Below are positions 32,688-35,166 of a DNA stretch of 35,166 nucleotides, one piece after another; the first letter of the stretch is position 1; each line of letters begins with the position of its first letter. The notes under the pieces are model-generated. The model was not told the origin of the DNA. It saw only the letters and a program-made list of their open reading frames with translations, and made no database searches. A program made the translations under genes and the position numbers. The stretch lies in contig JAFPZX010000193.1 of NCBI GenBank assembly GCA_017417055.1, positions 1 through 35,166 on the forward strand. The letters run 5' to 3'. Source of the stretch: Anaerolineaceae bacterium (GTDB lineage Bacteria > Chloroflexota > Anaerolineae > Anaerolineales > Anaerolineaceae).

Positions 32688-34751
32688 TTAGAAGAGATGC
32701 CAGACAGCAATCACAGGAGCGAAGGTGGAAGCCACCAGGGACATAACCGTGATCAGGGTGTTCAGGGACGGACCGGCTGTATCTTTGAAAGGATCACCGA
32801 CGGTGTCACCAATAACAGCAGCCTTGTGAGCTTCGGAGCCTTTACCGCCGAAATTACCGGCTTCCACGTATTTCTTGGAGTTGTCCCATAGACCGCCTGC
32901 ATTGGACATGAACAGAGCGAAGAGAACACCGGTGATGATCGCGCCGCCCAGGAAACCGGTCAAACCGGCAGGACCGAGCAGGAAACCAACACAAAGCGGG
33001 AAGACAATCGCGATGATCGCAGGCAGAACCAGTGATTTCAAAGCGCCATCAGCAGCCAGAGCGACACATTCGCTGTAATCCGGAGTGGCTTTGCCTTCCA
33101 GAATCTTCGGGTTCTTCTTGAAGACGCCGCGGATGTATTCGATCATCTTGAATGCGTTCTGAGTAACGGAAAGCATGGTCAGTGCAGAGAAAAGCGGCGG
33201 GCACATGGAACCGAGGAAAATACCGGCCAGAACGATCGGATCCATCAGGGAAATGCTGGAAATTTCGAAGCTTCCCTTACCGGCAGCAACCATAGCCGCA
33301 TTAATTTCACTGACAAACGCTACGAACAAACCAAGTACTGTCAAAGCAGCAGCAGCGATGGAGAAGCCTTTGGTAATGGCTTTCGCAGTGTTGCCTGCGG
33401 AGTCCAGAACATCAGCGCGGTCAATAACTTCTTCATCCATACCGGACATTTCAGCGATACCACGAGCGTTATCAACGATCGGGCCATAGGCATCGGAAGA
33501 AACGATCATACCGGAAGTAGCCAGCATACCAACAGCGGAAATAGCGATGCCATAAAGGCCCATATCACCGCCGCCCACAACGAAGTAGGCAACCATCATC
33601 GCAACTACGATACCGACGATGGAAGGAACGATGGAAATCAAACCATAGCTCATACCGGAAATGATGGTGATCGCGGCACCGGAACCGGAATATTCAGCAG
33701 TGATTTGCACCGGTTTGTATTCATCGGAAGTGAAGAATTCAGTGGTCTGACCGATCACAACACCGACAGCGGTACCGGCAAGAATTGCCCAGATCAGGCC
33801 ATTATTGACTTCGGGAACCAGAAGAATTACGACTGCCATGAGGACAACAAAGAGTCCGCATGTGATGTATGTACCCATGTTCAGAGCTTTACCAGGTTTG
33901 CCGTTTTTACCGACTTTCACCTGGGAAACACCAACGAGGGAAGCGAGGATACCAAGTGCGCACAGCAGCAGCGGCAGGACGGTGTAGAACGGAGCAATTT
34001 CCGCACCCATTGCAGCACCGAGCAGCATAGCGGCAACTGCAGAAGCAACGTATGAGTCAAAAATGTCAGCGCCCATACCAGCAACATCACCAACGTTATC
34101 ACCAACATTATCAGCGACAACTGCCGGGTTGCGGGGATCGTCTTCCGGAATACCGACTTCAACTTTACCAACCAGGTCAGCTGCAATATCAGCGGTCTTG
34201 GTGTAAATACCACCGCCGGCTTTCGCAAGCAGTGCCAGGGAAGAGCAGCCCAGGGAGTAAGCAAGAACCAGCTGTGCATCACCGCTGATGAGGTAAATCA
34301 GGCACATACCGACGGTAGCGACACCGACGACTGCGAAGCCCATAACCGCACCGGCTTTGAAAGCGACGTTGAAAGCAGTGTTCAGATCTTTAGAAGCTGC
34401 AACAGCGGAGCGAACGTTCGCCAATACTGCAACTTCCATACCCAGGTACCCTGCGACCGCAGAGCAGGCAGCACCAAAGAGGAAACAAATCGCTGTCGGA
34501 ATTCCACGCTGGCCTTCAATGGAATAAACAACAGCCAGAATAACAGCCATAACACCGGCTACAAGAATCAGTGCAAAATAGAGCTTCTTCAGATAAGCGC
34601 GGGCGCCATCACGAATCCAACCGGCAACTTCCCGAGAACGGTTAGTGCCATCATCCTGCTTCTTCACCCAGAAGAAGTAATAAAGGCCAACGCCCAGAGA
34701 TGCGAGACCGCAAATCAGGCCGAAGACCAACCACAACTTAGTATTACTCAT
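32688..34751 (-). CDS. hppA: Membrane-bound proton-pumping pyrophosphatase, K+-independent type
   Basis: A 687-residue integral membrane protein with about 16 helices that couples pyrophosphate hydrolysis to ion pumping. Active-site motifs are complete: [19 protein letters not shown] with the acidic residues binding Mg-PPi, and late [15 protein letters not shown]. The K+-dependence site reads [10 protein letters not shown], with Lys and Thr where K+-dependent enzymes have Ala and Ala/Gly, so it should be a K+-independent H+ pump. A longer frame starts at 34847, but GGAGG sits 6 nt before ATG 34751. The -35 TTGACC and -10 TATAAT are spaced 19 nt. The leader of about 95 nt can form hairpins. 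Confidence 0.96.
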   Translation of the reverse strand: MSNTKLWLVFGLICGLASLGVGLYYFFWVKKQDDGTNRSREVAGWIRDGARAYLKKLYFALILVAGVMAVILAVVYSIEGQRGIPTAICFLFGAACSAVAGYLGMEVAVLANVRSAVAASKDLNTAFNVAFKAGAVMGFAVVGVATVGMCLIYLISGDAQLVLAYSLGCSSLALLAKAGGGIYTKTADIAADLVGKVEVGIPEDDPRNPAVVADNVGDNVGDVAGMGADIFDSYVASAVAAMLLGAAMGAEIAPFYTVLPLLLCALGILASLVGVSQVKVGKNGKPGKALNMGTYITCGLFVVLMAVVILLVPEVNNGLIWAILAGTAVGVVIGQTTEFFTSDEYKPVQITAEYSGSGAAITIISGMSYGLISIVPSIVGIVVAMMVAYFVVGGGDMGLYGIAISAVGMLATSGMIVSSDAYGPIVDNARGIAEMSGMDEEVIDRADVLDSAGNTAKAITKGFSIAAAALTVLGLFVAFVSEINAAMVAAGKGSFEISSISLMDPIVLAGIFLGSMCPPLFSALTMLSVTQNAFKMIEYIRGVFKKNPKILEGKATPDYSECVALAADGALKSLVLPAIIAIVFPLCVGFLLGPAGLTGFLGGAIITGVLFALFMSNAGGLWDNSKKYVEAGNFGGKGSEAHKAAVIGDTVGDPFKDTAGPSLNTLITVMSLVASTFAPVIAVWHLF

Positions 34752-34845
34752 CACCATCCTCCTAAACAGGTAAAAGTGAGTTCTATGGAACTGATAATAA
34801 TTTATGGAATTGCGATTTTCAAAATTACAATTCCAACCTATATAC

Positions 34846-34876
34846 ATTATACTTGCTTTTACAGTTTTTTGGTCAA
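34846..34876 (-). promoter_or_regulatory. hppA promoter
   Basis: On the minus strand TTGACC (34871-34876), 19 nt, TATAAT (34846-34851). The spacer is longer than ideal. The leader down to the ATG includes GGAATTG / CAATTCC arms and AGTTC / GAACT arms that could fold. Confidence 0.55.
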
Positions 34877-34944
34877 TTATGATACATTACTGAATTAATA
34901 GCTTTTTCTATATATAAAAAAGGCAGTTTATATCCAGAATAAGA

Positions 34945-34999
34945 CAAATTGACCTGTTTTGCAGAAACAATTCCATGTCACCGAAAACAGGTCAATTTG
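34945..34999. repeat. Perfect 16-bp inverted repeat near the intron end
   Basis: CAAATTGACCTGTTTT (34945-34960) and its exact complement (34984-34999) enclose 23 nt. It lies about 30 nt from the 3' end of the group II intron. No T-run follows. It may be a terminator-like stem, or the end of another small element. The CCTGTTTT/AAAACAGG word also appears in the hairpin near 9232-9270. Confidence 0.6.
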
Positions 35000-35027
35000 A
35001 TTAAGTAATGGATCGTTACAAACAGAA

Positions 35028-35166
35028 TAGGGTAGAGAGGGTTTTGAAGCCCTCCCTCCCATTGCACCGTACGTACGGGTCTCGTATACGGCGCTACATC
35101 AAAGTAGGAAGTTCAAGTATCTTAGTCATACTTGTTGCTCTTCTTTCTGCTTGCAAAGTTGACGAA
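35028..35166 (-). mobile_element. 3' end of a group II intron (domains V and VI), truncated by the window
   Basis: On the minus strand GCGCCGTATACGAGACC followed by CGTACGTACGGTGC (35064-35094) is a domain V hairpin; the CGC start is like class C introns. Domain VI follows as GGGAGGGAGGG-CTTC-AAAACCCTCTCTACCC (about 35031-35060), and the intron ends near CCTAT at about 35028. Upstream, a frame ending ...RKKSNKYD stops at 35122-35124 and may be the C-terminus of the intron's reverse transcriptase (weak). The rest lies beyond the window. Confidence 0.75.

Noticed and set aside
34818-34836. TCAAAATTACAA resembling the ACAAAATTACAT promoter word
   Set aside because: It lacks the TCTATAAT partner, points away from hppA and has no gene downstream in that direction.

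Overview
The window reads as one contig segment from a moderately low-GC anaerobic bacterium with a single cell membrane. No outer-membrane genes are visible, and lipoproteins with a plain lipobox, a LysM/M23 cell-wall peptidase and an MreB-MreC-MreD-PBP2 wall-elongation operon are present. A K+-independent-type membrane pyrophosphatase and a pair of HTH-like proteins of unknown function (27943-29944) make me lean towards a low-GC Chloroflexota such as Anaerolineae. That assignment is an impression from protein style; a Firmicute remains possible. No rRNA, tRNA or CRISPR array was found.

Layout. 1-7.5 kb is an accessory region: a small membrane protein, a small lipoprotein, a transmembrane Ser/Thr kinase with a large outer domain, an unrecognised 461-aa protein convergent with it, a 132-aa protein and a secreted 188-aa protein. 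Three of these genes carry the same promoter module (ACAAAATTACAT, 9 nt, TCTATAAT-like), which suggests a local regulon. 7.5-13.8 kb holds upp, a HicB/HicA-type toxin-antitoxin pair, an M20 amidohydrolase and a polar amino-acid ABC transporter whose promoter spacer carries a perfect 16-bp palindrome. Imperfect stem-loop repeats, some abutting stop codons, are scattered through 0.9, 7.7-7.9, 9.35, 11.0, 13.6 and 20.8 kb.

13.8-20.8 kb is the most interesting stretch. A strong promoter flanked by a long inverted repeat drives an unrecognised basic, coiled-coil-rich protein. After 313 nt comes a tightly overlapping trio: a TerB-N/TerB-C protein with a YjbR-like N-terminus, a BrxD-like ATPase and a BrxHI/Lhr-like helicase. 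Together they look like a DNA-processing, probably anti-phage, system built from BREX-type parts without the BREX methylase, PglZ or BrxC.

20.9-34.9 kb is mainly housekeeping: mreB-mreC-mreD-mrdA (all minus strand), a HAD phosphatase, an MsmX/UgpC-like sugar-transport ATPase with a clear promoter and terminator, a small MITE-like element, an M23 peptidase with two following HTH-like genes, a DUF4349 lipoprotein and hppA. The right edge cuts into the 3' end (domains V and VI) of a group II intron on the minus strand, whose body lies beyond the window.
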